Program-made: the position numbers and the translations under genes
Assembly: GCA_038230415.1 (NCBI GenBank)
Contig: JBBRNH010000060.1
Coordinates: 1 to 35,116, forward strand
DNA length: 35,116 bases
From: JBBRNH01 sp038230415
Lineage (GTDB): Bacteria > Bacteroidota > Bacteroidia > Cytophagales > Spirosomataceae
Direction of reading: 5' to 3'
The notes under the pieces: model-generated
Told to the model about the DNA's origin: nothing
Seen by the model: the letters and a program-made list of their open reading frames with translations, nothing else
The model's database searches: none
Shown here: one piece after another, positions 8,041 to 16,231 of the stretch
Numbering within the stretch: the first letter of the stretch is position 1
Layout: each line of letters starts with the position of its first letter

Positions 8041-9330
8041 ATGATGACCGCAATTGAAACCGCCCGCGATACGCAAATTTTTGACCTGATCGCCAAAGAA
8101 CAACACCGGCAGGAATCCGGTATCGAACTCATTGCTTCGGAGAACTTTACGTCGCCCGCCGTGATGGAAGCCACCGGAAGCGTCCTGACCAACAAATATG
8201 CTGAAGGACTACCCGGCAAACGCTACTACGGTGGTTGTGAAGTGGTTGATGAGATTGAGCAAATCGCCATTGACCGCGTGAAAGACCTGTTTGGTGCAAC
8301 CTGGGCCAACGTGCAGCCGCACTCCGGCGCACAGGCCAACACGGCGGTTTTTGTGGCCTGTCTCAACCCCGGCGATGCTATTCTGGGCTTCAACCTGGCG
8401 CACGGCGGCCACCTCACACACGGCTCGCCGGTCAATATTTCGGGTAAATATTTCCGGCCCCACTTCTACGGCGTGGAACAGGAAACGGGCCTCATTGACT
8501 ATGATAAGGTGGAAGCCACCGCCCACTCGGCCCGGCCCAAAATGATGATCTGCGGAGCCTCGGCCTATTCGCGCGATTGGGATTATGCCCGGCTCCGGGC
8601 CATTGCCGACAGTATTGGCGCGGTGTTGCTGGCCGATATCTCGCACCCGTCGGGCCTGATTGCCAAAGGCTTACTGAACGACCCGCTCGCCCACTGCCAC
8701 ATTATTACTACCACTACCCACAAAACCCTGCGCGGGCCACGGGGCGGGCTGATTATGATGCGGCACGATTTTGAGAATCCGTTCGGCATAAAAACCCAGA
8801 AAGGCGAGCTGCGGATGATGTCGTCGCTGCTCGATTCGGGCGTGTTTCCCGGCACACAGGGCGGGCCGTTAGAACACGTTGTTGCGGCCAAAGCCATCGC
8901 GTTTGGTGAGGCTCTGACCGACGATTTTGCCGATTACACCCGGCGTGTGCAGGCCAACGCCCAGGCAATGGCAACGGCATTTGTGGATCGGGGCTACCAG
9001 ATTATTTCGGGCGGCACCGATAACCACCTCATGCTGATTGATTTGCACTCGAAAAACTTGACCGGAAAATTAGCCGAGAACACGCTCATCAAGGCCGACA
9101 TCACGATTAACAAAAACATGGTTCCGTTTGACGACCGTTCGCCGATGGTTACGTCGGGGATGCGCGTGGGTACGCCCGCCATGACCACACGCGGCCTGAA
9201 CGAATCGGACATGGAACGGATTGTCGTATATATTGACGAGGTGCTGATGAGCCACGACAACGACCGGAAAATTGGGGCCGTTCGGGAGGAAATCAATCTG
9301 TGGATGAATGATTTCCCGTTGTTCGCGTAA
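8041..9330 (+). CDS. glyA: Serine hydroxymethyltransferase
   Basis: A 429-residue PLP enzyme that interconverts serine and glycine while charging tetrahydrofolate with a one-carbon unit; cytosolic. Family blocks are all present: ELIASENFTSPAVMEATGSVLTNKYAEG and GKRYYGGCEVVDEIE near the N-terminus, HLTHGSPVNISGK, the PLP-lysine motif TTTTHKTLRGPRGG with the Schiff-base lysine at K228, and the C-terminal RVGTPAMTTRG. Length is normal for the family. The two adjacent ATG codons at 8041 and 8044 leave the exact start ambiguous by one residue. The gene follows the PorP/SprF gene in the same direction, with a palindromic repeat between them, so it is probably a separate transcript. Confidence 0.97.
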   Translation: MMTAIETARDTQIFDLIAKEQHRQESGIELIASENFTSPAVMEATGSVLTNKYAEGLPGKRYYGGCEVVDEIEQIAIDRVKDLFGATWANVQPHSGAQANTAVFVACLNPGDAILGFNLAHGGHLTHGSPVNISGKYFRPHFYGVEQETGLIDYDKVEATAHSARPKMMICGASAYSRDWDYARLRAIADSIGAVLLADISHPSGLIAKGLLNDPLAHCHIITTTTHKTLRGPRGGLIMMRHDFENPFGIKTQKGELRMMSSLLDSGVFPGTQGGPLEHVVAAKAIAFGEALTDDFADYTRRVQANAQAMATAFVDRGYQIISGGTDNHLMLIDLHSKNLTGKLAENTLIKADITINKNMVPFDDRSPMVTSGMRVGTPAMTTRGLNESDMERIVVYIDEVLMSHDNDRKIGAVREEINLWMNDFPLFA

Positions 9331-9357
9331 GCACTCAATACCCGTTTCAGCTTCCCG

Positions 9358-9384
9358 GAGGATGTCGCAATCTGCGATGTCCTC
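9358..9384. repeat. Strong palindrome between glyA and tatC
   Basis: The arms GAGGATGTCGCA (9358-9369) and TGCGATGTCCTC (9373-9384) pair over all 12 positions in RNA (10 Watson-Crick, 2 G-U) around a 3-base ATC loop. No T-run follows on the plus strand (CATCATATATC), so it resembles a REP-type palindrome or an mRNA-stabilising hairpin more than an intrinsic terminator. It sits 28 bases after the glyA stop and 23 before the tatC start. Confidence 0.65.
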
Positions 9385-9407
9385 ATCATATATCAACAAT
9401 ACCCGTT

Positions 9408-10274
9408 ATGGCTTTAGACCAGGCTTTTGAAGACCGCTTACTCGACGAAGAGCCGCACAGCGACCTCGGCGAGGGCCGGGAAATGACCTTTATCGAACAC
9501 CTCGAAGAACTGCGCTGGCACCTGATTCGGGCCGTTGGTGCCATTCTGGTGTTTGCCATTACGGCGTTTATCTTCATCAAACAGATTTTTCGGGATGTGA
9601 TTCTGGCTCCGTCGCGGGCCGATTTCTGGACGTACCGCCAACTCTGCAAACTCTCTGATGTGACGGGCTACGCCGACTTGTGCGTCCAAAAACTTGATTT
9701 TCAATTGCAGGCTCTCGGCATGGCCGATCAGTTTACGATGTCGCTCACGTCGTCGTTAATCATCGGGCTATGCTTTGCTTTTCCGTACGCATTCTGGGAA
9801 CTGTGGCGATTTATTCAGCCGGGCCTGAAACAGACCGAACAACGGGCCGCTCGCGGGGGGGTTTTCTATGTATCATTCCTATTTCTGACGGGACTCGCGT
9901 TTGGTTATTTTATTGTTACGCCATTAGCCATCAACTTCTTAGCGAACTACACGATTTCGGATCAGATCAAAAACCAGTTCGATATTACGTCCTACATCGG
10001 CGTGGTGATCACGCTGGCGTTGGGTTGCGCCCTGATGTTTCAGATGCCGATTGTGGCCTTTGTGCTGTCGAAAGTGGGTATCCTGACTCCGAAGTTCATG
10101 AAAACATTCCGCAAACACGCCTGGATCGTGATTCTGATCGTGGCCGGTATCATCACGCCCTCGCCCGATGTATATAGTCAGGTTTTGGTGGCATTGCCGC
10201 TCATGGGCCTGTATGAACTCAGCATTTTGGTATCTCGGTCGGTCGAACGGGCGCGGTTGAAGGAGTTGGTGTAG
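9408..10274 (+). CDS. tatC: Sec-independent protein translocase TatC
   Basis: A 288-residue inner-membrane protein, the signal-recognition core of the twin-arginine export pathway for folded proteins. The conserved N-terminal motif FIEHLEELRWHL (about 28-39) precedes the first membrane segment. Family features follow in order: FWELWRFIQPGL in the first cytoplasmic loop, FVSFLFLTGLAFGYFIVTPLA-like third and fourth helices, and the C-terminal helices ending VAGIITPSPDVYSQVLVALPLMGLYE. The N-terminus has about 25 extra acidic residues before MTFIEHLEEL; an internal ATG there (codon 26) could be the real start. TatA/B are not in the window. At least one product encoded here (28823-29683) has a twin-arginine signal. 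Confidence 0.96.
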   Translation: MALDQAFEDRLLDEEPHSDLGEGREMTFIEHLEELRWHLIRAVGAILVFAITAFIFIKQIFRDVILAPSRADFWTYRQLCKLSDVTGYADLCVQKLDFQLQALGMADQFTMSLTSSLIIGLCFAFPYAFWELWRFIQPGLKQTEQRAARGGVFYVSFLFLTGLAFGYFIVTPLAINFLANYTISDQIKNQFDITSYIGVVITLALGCALMFQMPIVAFVLSKVGILTPKFMKTFRKHAWIVILIVAGIITPSPDVYSQVLVALPLMGLYELSILVSRSVERARLKELV

Positions 10275-10377
10275 AGAATTAGAATAACTAAAATCCATTG
10301 CCCCTGTGCCGGTCGGCGTTCCGATTTTAGCCGGGGGTTTATTTTTGTAGATTTATAGCTTACAAATCCAACAAACT

Positions 10378-12267
10378 ATGCGATTGATTCTACTGCTTCT
10401 TTTCATAACGCTTCAACACGCCGTTGCCCAACCCGTTTCGGTCTGGACGCACCGCTACGGGAACGACCGGCTCGGCTGGAATCAGCGCGAAACCGCATTG
10501 ACAACGCAAAACGTTACCGGCCCTTTATTTGGCAAGTTGTATTCTCAATCCGTTGATGATCAGCTATATGCACAGCCGTTGGTAGTCAGTAACCTGAGTA
10601 TTGGCGGCAGTACGCGCAATGCGCTGTTTGTGGCAACGGTCAACAATTCGGTCTATGCCTTCGATGCCGACCGATACGGAGACCCGCTCTGGCAGGTGAG
10701 CCTGACACCCACCAACGCCCGCCCGCCCCGCAATACGGACATGACCAAAGCCTGCGATGGGAAGTATTTAGATTTCAGCGGTAATATGGGCATCGTCGGA
10801 ACGCCGGTGATCGATACGGCTTCGGCCACGCTGTATGTGGTCAGTCGGCATATCAGCGCGTCGGGGCAGTTCGAGCAGTTGATGAACGCGCTGGATTTAA
10901 CAACGGGTCGGCACCGCGCCAACAGCCCGGCCATCATTGCGGCCACCATCAACGGCACGGGGGCAGGTAGTGTCGGCGGCAAACTGGCCTTCGAGGCTCA
11001 GAAGCACAATCCGCGTCCGGCGCTACTACTTCACAAAGGCGTGGTGTACGTCTCGTGGGCTTCGCACTGCGACTGGGGGCCGTATCATGGCTGGGTAATT
11101 GGCTTCGATGGCAAGACGCTGGCAAATAAATACGTCTATAACGTAACGCCGAATGGCTATAACGGCGGTATCTGGATGAGCGGTGCCGGGCCAACCGTTG
11201 ACTCCGATGGCAATATTTATATCAGCACCGGCAACGGCTCGGCGGGTAATTCGGTCTCGCGCAACGACCCGGTGAACCGCAGCGAAAGCCTGATCAAACT
11301 CTCGCCCGATCTGAAAGTGCTGGACTTTTTTACGCCCGCCAACTACGATATTCTGGAGCGCGACGATTTAGACTACGGCGTAAACGGGGTGCTGATTATC
11401 CCCAAGACAACACTGGTGCTGTCTGGCTCGAAAGAAGGGAAAGTGTATGTGAACGACACCCGCAACCTCGGCAAATTTGCCTACGGTGATTCGGCAGTGC
11501 AGCAACGGCTGTATGCTAACCTGCAAAATATCTACGACCGCCATGTGCATGGAACGCCGGTGTACATGAAAACCGATACCAGCGAGTTTGTGTATGTCTG
11601 GGCCGAAAGCGATCAGATGCGGCAATTTCGGTTCGACCGAAAAAACAACCGATTTACTGATAACCCGGCCATTGCCGCCCGGAAATTAGATTATGGGATG
11701 CCCGGCGCGGGCCTGAGCGGTTCCAGCAACGGCGACCGGGCCGGAACGGGAATCCTCTGGGCCAGTCACGCTACCGCCGGCGATGCCAACCAAATGCTGC
11801 GCCCCGGCACCCTGGCTGCTTATGATGCCCGCAATATTGGGCGAGTGCTTTGGACAAGCGACGACCTGAAAGTCCGCGATGGGGTTGGTACGTTTGCCAA
11901 ATTTGTTCCGCCCGTTGTTGCCAATGGCCGGGTCTATATGGCTACATTCTCAAACCAGATCAATGTTTACGGCCTGATTAGCAGCTACATAACCGCGACC
12001 GAACCCGTTGCCGACCCCTTCTCGGCTTACCCAAACCCAACCAGTCGTGAGTTTACGCTGCGCTATACCCTTGCAAATCCTGAACCGAAATTAGCCGTAA
12101 AAATTGTGGATGCGAGCGGACGCGATGTGCTTGCCCAACCGCTCGACGGGCAAGTTGGCCCGCACGAAACCCGGCTCAGTTTGGGCGATGCCACGCCGGG
12201 TGTGTATCAGGTTATTATTCAGGCCGATAATCAGGCCCGACAAACGCTGCGGGTCGTGAAGTACTAA
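10378..12267 (+). CDS. Secreted beta-propeller protein with T9SS type A sorting domain
   Basis: A 629-residue exported protein. A short signal peptide ends AVAQ (about 1-17). The body has repeated propeller-like strands of the PQQ/pyrrolo-quinoline type (NALFVATVNNSVYAFDAD, GTPVIDTASATLYVVSRH, GVVYVSWASHCDWGPYHGW, ANGRVYMATFSNQINVYGL), the last matching the final blade of such folds. From about residue 545 it has a T9SS type A C-terminal sorting domain: AYPNPTSREFTLRYTL, KIVDASGRDV, PGVYQVIIQ and a basic RVVKY end. It should therefore be exported through the T9SS and attached or released at the cell surface. Substrate or enzyme activity cannot be read from the sequence; a PQQ dehydrogenase role is not supported because no cofactor or heme motif was seen. 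Its stop codon abuts the stop of the next, convergent gene. Confidence 0.9.
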   Translation: MRLILLLLFITLQHAVAQPVSVWTHRYGNDRLGWNQRETALTTQNVTGPLFGKLYSQSVDDQLYAQPLVVSNLSIGGSTRNALFVATVNNSVYAFDADRYGDPLWQVSLTPTNARPPRNTDMTKACDGKYLDFSGNMGIVGTPVIDTASATLYVVSRHISASGQFEQLMNALDLTTGRHRANSPAIIAATINGTGAGSVGGKLAFEAQKHNPRPALLLHKGVVYVSWASHCDWGPYHGWVIGFDGKTLANKYVYNVTPNGYNGGIWMSGAGPTVDSDGNIYISTGNGSAGNSVSRNDPVNRSESLIKLSPDLKVLDFFTPANYDILERDDLDYGVNGVLIIPKTTLVLSGSKEGKVYVNDTRNLGKFAYGDSAVQQRLYANLQNIYDRHVHGTPVYMKTDTSEFVYVWAESDQMRQFRFDRKNNRFTDNPAIAARKLDYGMPGAGLSGSSNGDRAGTGILWASHATAGDANQMLRPGTLAAYDARNIGRVLWTSDDLKVRDGVGTFAKFVPPVVANGRVYMATFSNQINVYGLISSYITATEPVADPFSAYPNPTSREFTLRYTLANPEPKLAVKIVDASGRDVLAQPLDGQVGPHETRLSLGDATPGVYQVIIQADNQARQTLRVVKY

Positions 12268-13167
12268 TCAACTCTGTTTTTTACGTTTGGCCCGGATACG
12301 CCACCACCGAATCAGCAACCAAACCGGCAGGCCAACTAAAGCCACCACCGGCAACAGGTAAAAAACGCCGATAACCACATCGCCCACCAACCCAAACCCA
12401 TTGCGGAGGTTGTGGGCGATTTTCACGTAAAACGGCTCATCGGGGGCGTTAGTGGCCTCGCCAACTTCGTAGAATGTGAGGGTAATTGTGCTGAGAGCCG
12501 CGTTGGTTTTCAACTCGCGGAGTTCGGTTTCGCGCACCTCGATTTCTTCGCGCATTTGCCGGAGTTGCTCCTCAACGGCCAACACGTCCTGCACGTTGCG
12601 GGCCTGTTTGAGCAGTTGCAGGTACTTTTCTTCGGTGGCTTTCTGGCTGCGAATCCGGGCTTCGGTGTCCACAAACTGTTTCGTAACATCCTCGGCAATA
12701 ACGCTCTTGCTATCGGTATAGACTGATTCTTTCAGGAGCGATTCCAGAAACGCATCGAGCCGGGTGGCGGGTACACGAACGGTCATGGCGGTTTGCAGAT
12801 TGCCCGATTCACGGGTTTGTTCTTCGTTGGTAATCAGGCCGTTGGCTTGTTTTACCAATGCTGTGATGCGCTTACCCGATTCGGTTTGGCTCGATACCCG
12901 AAACCGGATGGTGGCATTCCGAATAATTTTCCGGTCGGTTAGTGGGGCTGCCGGTTTGCCCGGCAACGGTGGCGCAACAGCTTCGGGAGTATCCTGTTCG
13001 GGCGCAATGAGCGGTGCTGAGGGATCGGGTGCGGCCAGTTTAGCCTCCCGGCCTTCCTGACCCTGGGCCACATCAGCAACCATTTCGGCCTGAGAACCCT
13101 GATTTTTTGACTGGCAACCCGTCAGGAGGCAACCGGCAAAAGCGACGTACAGAAAGAAGCGACTCAT
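12268..13167 (-). CDS. DUF4349 domain lipoprotein
   Basis: A 299-residue lipoprotein from the ATG at 13167, which gives a signal peptide with lipobox LLTGC (Cys18). An upstream in-frame ATG at 13215 would add 16 residues before it and is rejected. The linker (about 25-90) is rich in A, P, Q and E. The DUF4349 core follows: RKIIRNATIRFRV, LVKQANGLITNEEQ, MTVRVPATRLDAFLESL, then a predicted coiled coil (about 175-235; RNVQDVLAVEEQLRQMREEIEVRETELRELK) and a strand STITLTFYE. One membrane helix (VVIGVFYLLPVVALVGLPVWLLI) and a basic KKQ tail end the protein, so it should be anchored at both ends. It follows the DUF58 gene by only 53 bases and is probably in the same transcript. Function of the family is unknown. 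Confidence 0.88.
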   Translation of the reverse strand: MSRFFLYVAFAGCLLTGCQSKNQGSQAEMVADVAQGQEGREAKLAAPDPSAPLIAPEQDTPEAVAPPLPGKPAAPLTDRKIIRNATIRFRVSSQTESGKRITALVKQANGLITNEEQTRESGNLQTAMTVRVPATRLDAFLESLLKESVYTDSKSVIAEDVTKQFVDTEARIRSQKATEEKYLQLLKQARNVQDVLAVEEQLRQMREEIEVRETELRELKTNAALSTITLTFYEVGEATNAPDEPFYVKIAHNLRNGFGLVGDVVIGVFYLLPVVALVGLPVWLLIRWWRIRAKRKKQS

Positions 13168-13220
13168 TGGGTTGGGCGTTTTGCGGGTAAGATGCAGCAA
13201 AGCCAACAATTGCACAACCC

Positions 13221-14576
13221 TTAAATCATACCCCGCGCCTTTAGCTCTAAGTATTTATTCACCGTGTTGGCTGTCAGATTTTGCGGGGCCGTCAGAATGC
13301 TTTGGATGCCGTATTGCTGCAATTCTTTCACAATCTGCCGCTTTTCGTAAGCAAATTTCTCACCAATCGTTTTCAGATAAACTTCTTCGGTCGTAACGGC
13401 GGGTTTGTCTAACAGGGCGTGGAGTTCGGTGTTCTCGAAGAAAATGACCAGCAGCAGATGATCACGGGCGATGCGCCGGAGGTAGGGCAGTTGCCGCCGT
13501 AAGGCGTTGACGGTCTCGAAGTTAGTGAACAATAACAGCAAACTCCGTTGCCTGATTTGAGTGCGGACGGTGGCATACAGCCCTTCATAATCGGTCTCTA
13601 AAAACTGAGTTTTCTGGCGATATAGTGTTTCTAAGATTCGCTGCATCTGCCCGGCCCGTCGGTCGGCGGGGAGGAGTTGGCCCACCCGGTCAGCGAAGGT
13701 GAGCAATCCGGCGCGGTCTTGTTTATAAAGGGCAATGTTGCTCAGAACGAGCGAGGCATTGATGGCATAGTCTAACAACGTCAGCCCGCCAAACGGCGAC
13801 CGCATCACCCGGCCCTTATCAATGAGGCAGTAAACGGGTTGCGACCGTTCGTCCTGGTAGGCGTTCACCATGAGCGTTGCGCCGAGCGAATCGCTCCGGC
13901 GGGCGGTAGCTTTCCAGTTCAGGGTTCTGATGTCGTCGCCGGGGTTGTAGGGCCGGACTTGCTCAAACTCCATACTCTGCCCGATTCGCCGGATTCGTTT
14001 TACCCCGACTTCATAGAGCCGGTTGGTAGCCGCCAGCAGTTCATATTGCCGGAGTTGCAGATACGACGGGTACACGGCCACCGGCTGATCTTGTCCGAAC
14101 CGAAACCGCCGTTTGAGGAGTTGCAACGGGGTCATTACAAACACATTAACAGCTCCGAACGTGTATTCGCCCCGGCGCGTGGGCCGCAGCGAGTATTGCA
14201 GCGTTTGGCGTTCGTTGGGTTTCAGCGTGGCCCGGAAAAGCACATCACGCCGTTGAAACTGGGCGGGCAGTTCGTCAATAATTTCGAGGGGAGTTGGGAA
14301 CCGATAGCGGTTTTCGAGGTAAATACTAACCGGGTTTTCGTCGCCATTCGAGAGCCGGTCGGCCACGTCGCGCCGGGCAAAAAACGGGTTTGCTACATTG
14401 GGCCGAAACAGCACAACGGCATCGGCGATGAGCAACAGCACAAACACCACAAACGCAATTTTCAGGATTGGAAACAGGGGCGGAAAGGCGTAAGAAATCA
14501 CAAAGGCCACTGCCAGCGCGAGAATCGTGAGCCAGACGCGCAGAGAAATATACAGTGGGCGAAGAGAGAATTTCAT
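13221..14576 (-). CDS. DUF58 domain protein (MoxR-associated)
   Basis: A 451-residue membrane protein. Two adjacent membrane segments lie at about 12-55 (WLTILALAVAFVISYAF, ILKIAFVVFVLLLIADAVVLF). A beta-rich central section follows, then the DUF58 hallmark near 205-225: FEQVRPYNPGDDIRTLNWKATAR. The C-terminal half is a von Willebrand A-like fold (PVYCLIDKGRVM with an altered MIDAS-type start, LLLLFTNFE). DUF58 proteins accompany MoxR AAA ATPases, which are thought to act as chaperones for metal or cofactor insertion or envelope assembly. Here the usual neighbour MoxR lies at 17383-18357, separated by three genes. The ATG overlaps the stop of the YhcG-like gene in an ATGA, so translation is probably coupled to a foreign-looking upstream gene. 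Confidence 0.9.
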   Translation of the reverse strand: MKFSLRPLYISLRVWLTILALAVAFVISYAFPPLFPILKIAFVVFVLLLIADAVVLFRPNVANPFFARRDVADRLSNGDENPVSIYLENRYRFPTPLEIIDELPAQFQRRDVLFRATLKPNERQTLQYSLRPTRRGEYTFGAVNVFVMTPLQLLKRRFRFGQDQPVAVYPSYLQLRQYELLAATNRLYEVGVKRIRRIGQSMEFEQVRPYNPGDDIRTLNWKATARRSDSLGATLMVNAYQDERSQPVYCLIDKGRVMRSPFGGLTLLDYAINASLVLSNIALYKQDRAGLLTFADRVGQLLPADRRAGQMQRILETLYRQKTQFLETDYEGLYATVRTQIRQRSLLLLFTNFETVNALRRQLPYLRRIARDHLLLVIFFENTELHALLDKPAVTTEEVYLKTIGEKFAYEKRQIVKELQQYGIQSILTAPQNLTANTVNKYLELKARGMI

Positions 14577-15394
14577 AACGATTGGCGAGTTTGTTTCCTG
14601 ACGTACATATCCAGTTGGCCGATGTCCTGATGGGTTAGTTTGGTGGTTTTCAGATCAATCAGCACAAAGCACCTCAGAAGGTAATTGTAAAAAACGAGAT
14701 CAATAAAGAAATGGCTGCTGTCGGTACTAATGCGTTGTTGCCGGGCCACAAATGCGAATCCTTTACCGAGTTCGAGCATGAATCTCTGGAGGTTGTCAAT
14801 CAAACCCTGCTCAATGTCTTTTTCATAGAGTTTCCAGTCGGGTTTCAAGTCCAGAAATTCGAGAATATACGGGTCTTTCAGGATGTCTTTGGGCTGGAGG
14901 TGCAGAGGGCGGGTTTTCTCATCGGCTTCGGCACGAATCTCAGGTCGGTCGGTTTCGCGGGTTGCCAATAGCCGTTCGTAATAGAGCGAGTTAATTTGGC
15001 GTTCGAGAGCGCGGCTGCTCCAGTTTTGGGCAACAGCTTCGGCCATATACCACTCGCGGGCTTTTGGGGTTTCGACCTTAGTCAGCAACCGATAATAGCT
15101 CCAACTCAATTCGTCACGCAGTGTGTGACGAATTGGGAAGGCCAAGAATACCAGCCGCATATACTTCAAATTTGTTTCGGTGAAGCCTTTCCCGAATTCA
15201 TCAGTCAATCGCTCCGAAAGGTATTTGAGTTGTTGTTTGCCATCTTGGGCGCGGGTTTGCCCCTGCTGTTCATCCTCAACAATCAGGCGGCCAACGTTCC
15301 AATAGGCTTCGACCATTGCCGAGTTTACGGCCCTGACAGCCGACGTACGGGCCGTTACCAACACTGATTTTACATTTTCGTACAGGGTTTCCAT
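14573..15394 (-). CDS. YhcG/DUF1016 family PD-(D/E)XK nuclease, C-terminally short
   Basis: 273 residues. The N-terminal DUF1016 helical domain is intact (AVNSAMVEAYWNVGRLIVE, GKGFTETNLKYMRLVF, SWSYYRLL). The linker IILKD-type motif is present (KDILKDPYILEFLDL, about 169-183). The C-terminal nuclease core keeps D232 (FFIDLVFYN) and D247-L-K249 (VLIDLKTTKLT), with Q260 in DIGQLDMYV. Members of this family are usually about 330-380 residues; this one stops right after DMYV with KQTRQSL, so roughly the last 60-80 residues, normally ending in a glutamate-rich helix, are missing. The stop overlaps the DUF58 start in ATGA. The catalytic set is kept, so activity is possible, but the loss of the tail looks like a deletion at an insertion boundary. 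The family is often linked to defence islands or restriction-modification loci. Confidence 0.88.
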   Translation of the reverse strand: METLYENVKSVLVTARTSAVRAVNSAMVEAYWNVGRLIVEDEQQGQTRAQDGKQQLKYLSERLTDEFGKGFTETNLKYMRLVFLAFPIRHTLRDELSWSYYRLLTKVETPKAREWYMAEAVAQNWSSRALERQINSLYYERLLATRETDRPEIRAEADEKTRPLHLQPKDILKDPYILEFLDLKPDWKLYEKDIEQGLIDNLQRFMLELGKGFAFVARQQRISTDSSHFFIDLVFYNYLLRCFVLIDLKTTKLTHQDIGQLDMYVRKQTRQSL

Positions 15395-15415
15395 CTAGGT
15401 TTCAGGCTTATTTTT

Positions 15416-16225
15416 TTACGGTTTCAACGCCTTCAGCGCATCGTCTATCTGGCCTTCATGCAGGTCATAAATCAAGCCTTCGTTATAATCACCCCGCTGA
15501 TACCGAATGTATTGCATCCTGAAACGGGCATCGTCGTAGGCCACTTTGGCTTCGGCAATGCGGCCCATTTGCTGGTATGCTTCGCCCTGATAAAACCGGG
15601 CAATGGCCGAACGGTCGTAGTTTTTGATGGCTTTGGCGAGGTCATCCAACGCACATTCGGGTTGTTTCAAGGCGAGGTAGGAGATAGCCCGCGCCACGAA
15701 AAACCGATAATTGACCCACTCGGCCCCGTGTTTGACTTCGATAGCTCCCAGTCCTTTGTCGAACTGCCGAACGGCTTCGGCGTGGTTGCCTATCATGGCG
15801 TATGCCAATCCCTTTCGGTAGCTAATCGGGTCGTTTGCCGAAATATCATCGAAGTTGGGCGTTCGGGCATCGTAAGCCTCAAAGTAGCGCAGGGCCGTAA
15901 CGGGGTCGTGGAAGTTGCTCAGGAAATCATAACCAATCATACCCTGCAACGTGGGGTCTTTTTGGGCCGCTTTCTCATAGTAGCCAGCCATTTGATTCAG
16001 TTCATTTTTTGAGTTGTGAACCGATCCCTCAAAAAAAAGTTGCTGCCCTGTCCGCAAGCTGTCGGGCAGTTTTTGCGAACTTCGCCAGTCAAACATATAG
16101 GCCGATTGTGCGCTGTTCAGTTTAAGCATATAAGCCGTTCCGCCAATATAAGTAGTGCCGTCAGTTTGGGCAACGGAAAAGTGACAAACGACTAACAAAC
16201 AGGGTATTAAGACAAGTTGGCGCAT
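15416..16225 (-). CDS. Exported TPR repeat protein
   Basis: A 269-residue protein with a signal peptide ending HFSVAQ (about 1-19), so it is exported to the periplasm or outer membrane. From about residue 75 it has tetratricopeptide helices: AGYYEKAAQKDPTLQGMIGYD, PVTALRYFEAYDARTPNF, RKGLAYAMIGNHAEAVRQFDKGL, ARAISYLALKQPECALDDLAKAI and RFYQGEAYQQMGRIAEAKVAYDDA, four to five units with the usual G/A/Y/P positions. Such proteins act as scaffolds; the partner is not known. It lies 6 bases after the unknown exported protein and 21 bases before the YhcG-like gene, in a block that separates MoxR from DUF58. Confidence 0.85.
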   Translation of the reverse strand: MRQLVLIPCLLVVCHFSVAQTDGTTYIGGTAYMLKLNSAQSAYMFDWRSSQKLPDSLRTGQQLFFEGSVHNSKNELNQMAGYYEKAAQKDPTLQGMIGYDFLSNFHDPVTALRYFEAYDARTPNFDDISANDPISYRKGLAYAMIGNHAEAVRQFDKGLGAIEVKHGAEWVNYRFFVARAISYLALKQPECALDDLAKAIKNYDRSAIARFYQGEAYQQMGRIAEAKVAYDDARFRMQYIRYQRGDYNEGLIYDLHEGQIDDALKALKP

Positions 16226-16231
16226 AGCTTT

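Noticed and set aside
10300..10345. GC-rich patch after tatC as a terminator
   Set aside because: Only short, imperfect stems (TCGG with CCGA) can be drawn before the T-rich run.
13839..14630. 263-residue open frame on the plus strand opposite DUF58
   Set aside because: It is a shadow of DUF58 and overlaps the YhcG start; no domain, and amino acid use is typical of an antisense frame in GC-rich DNA.
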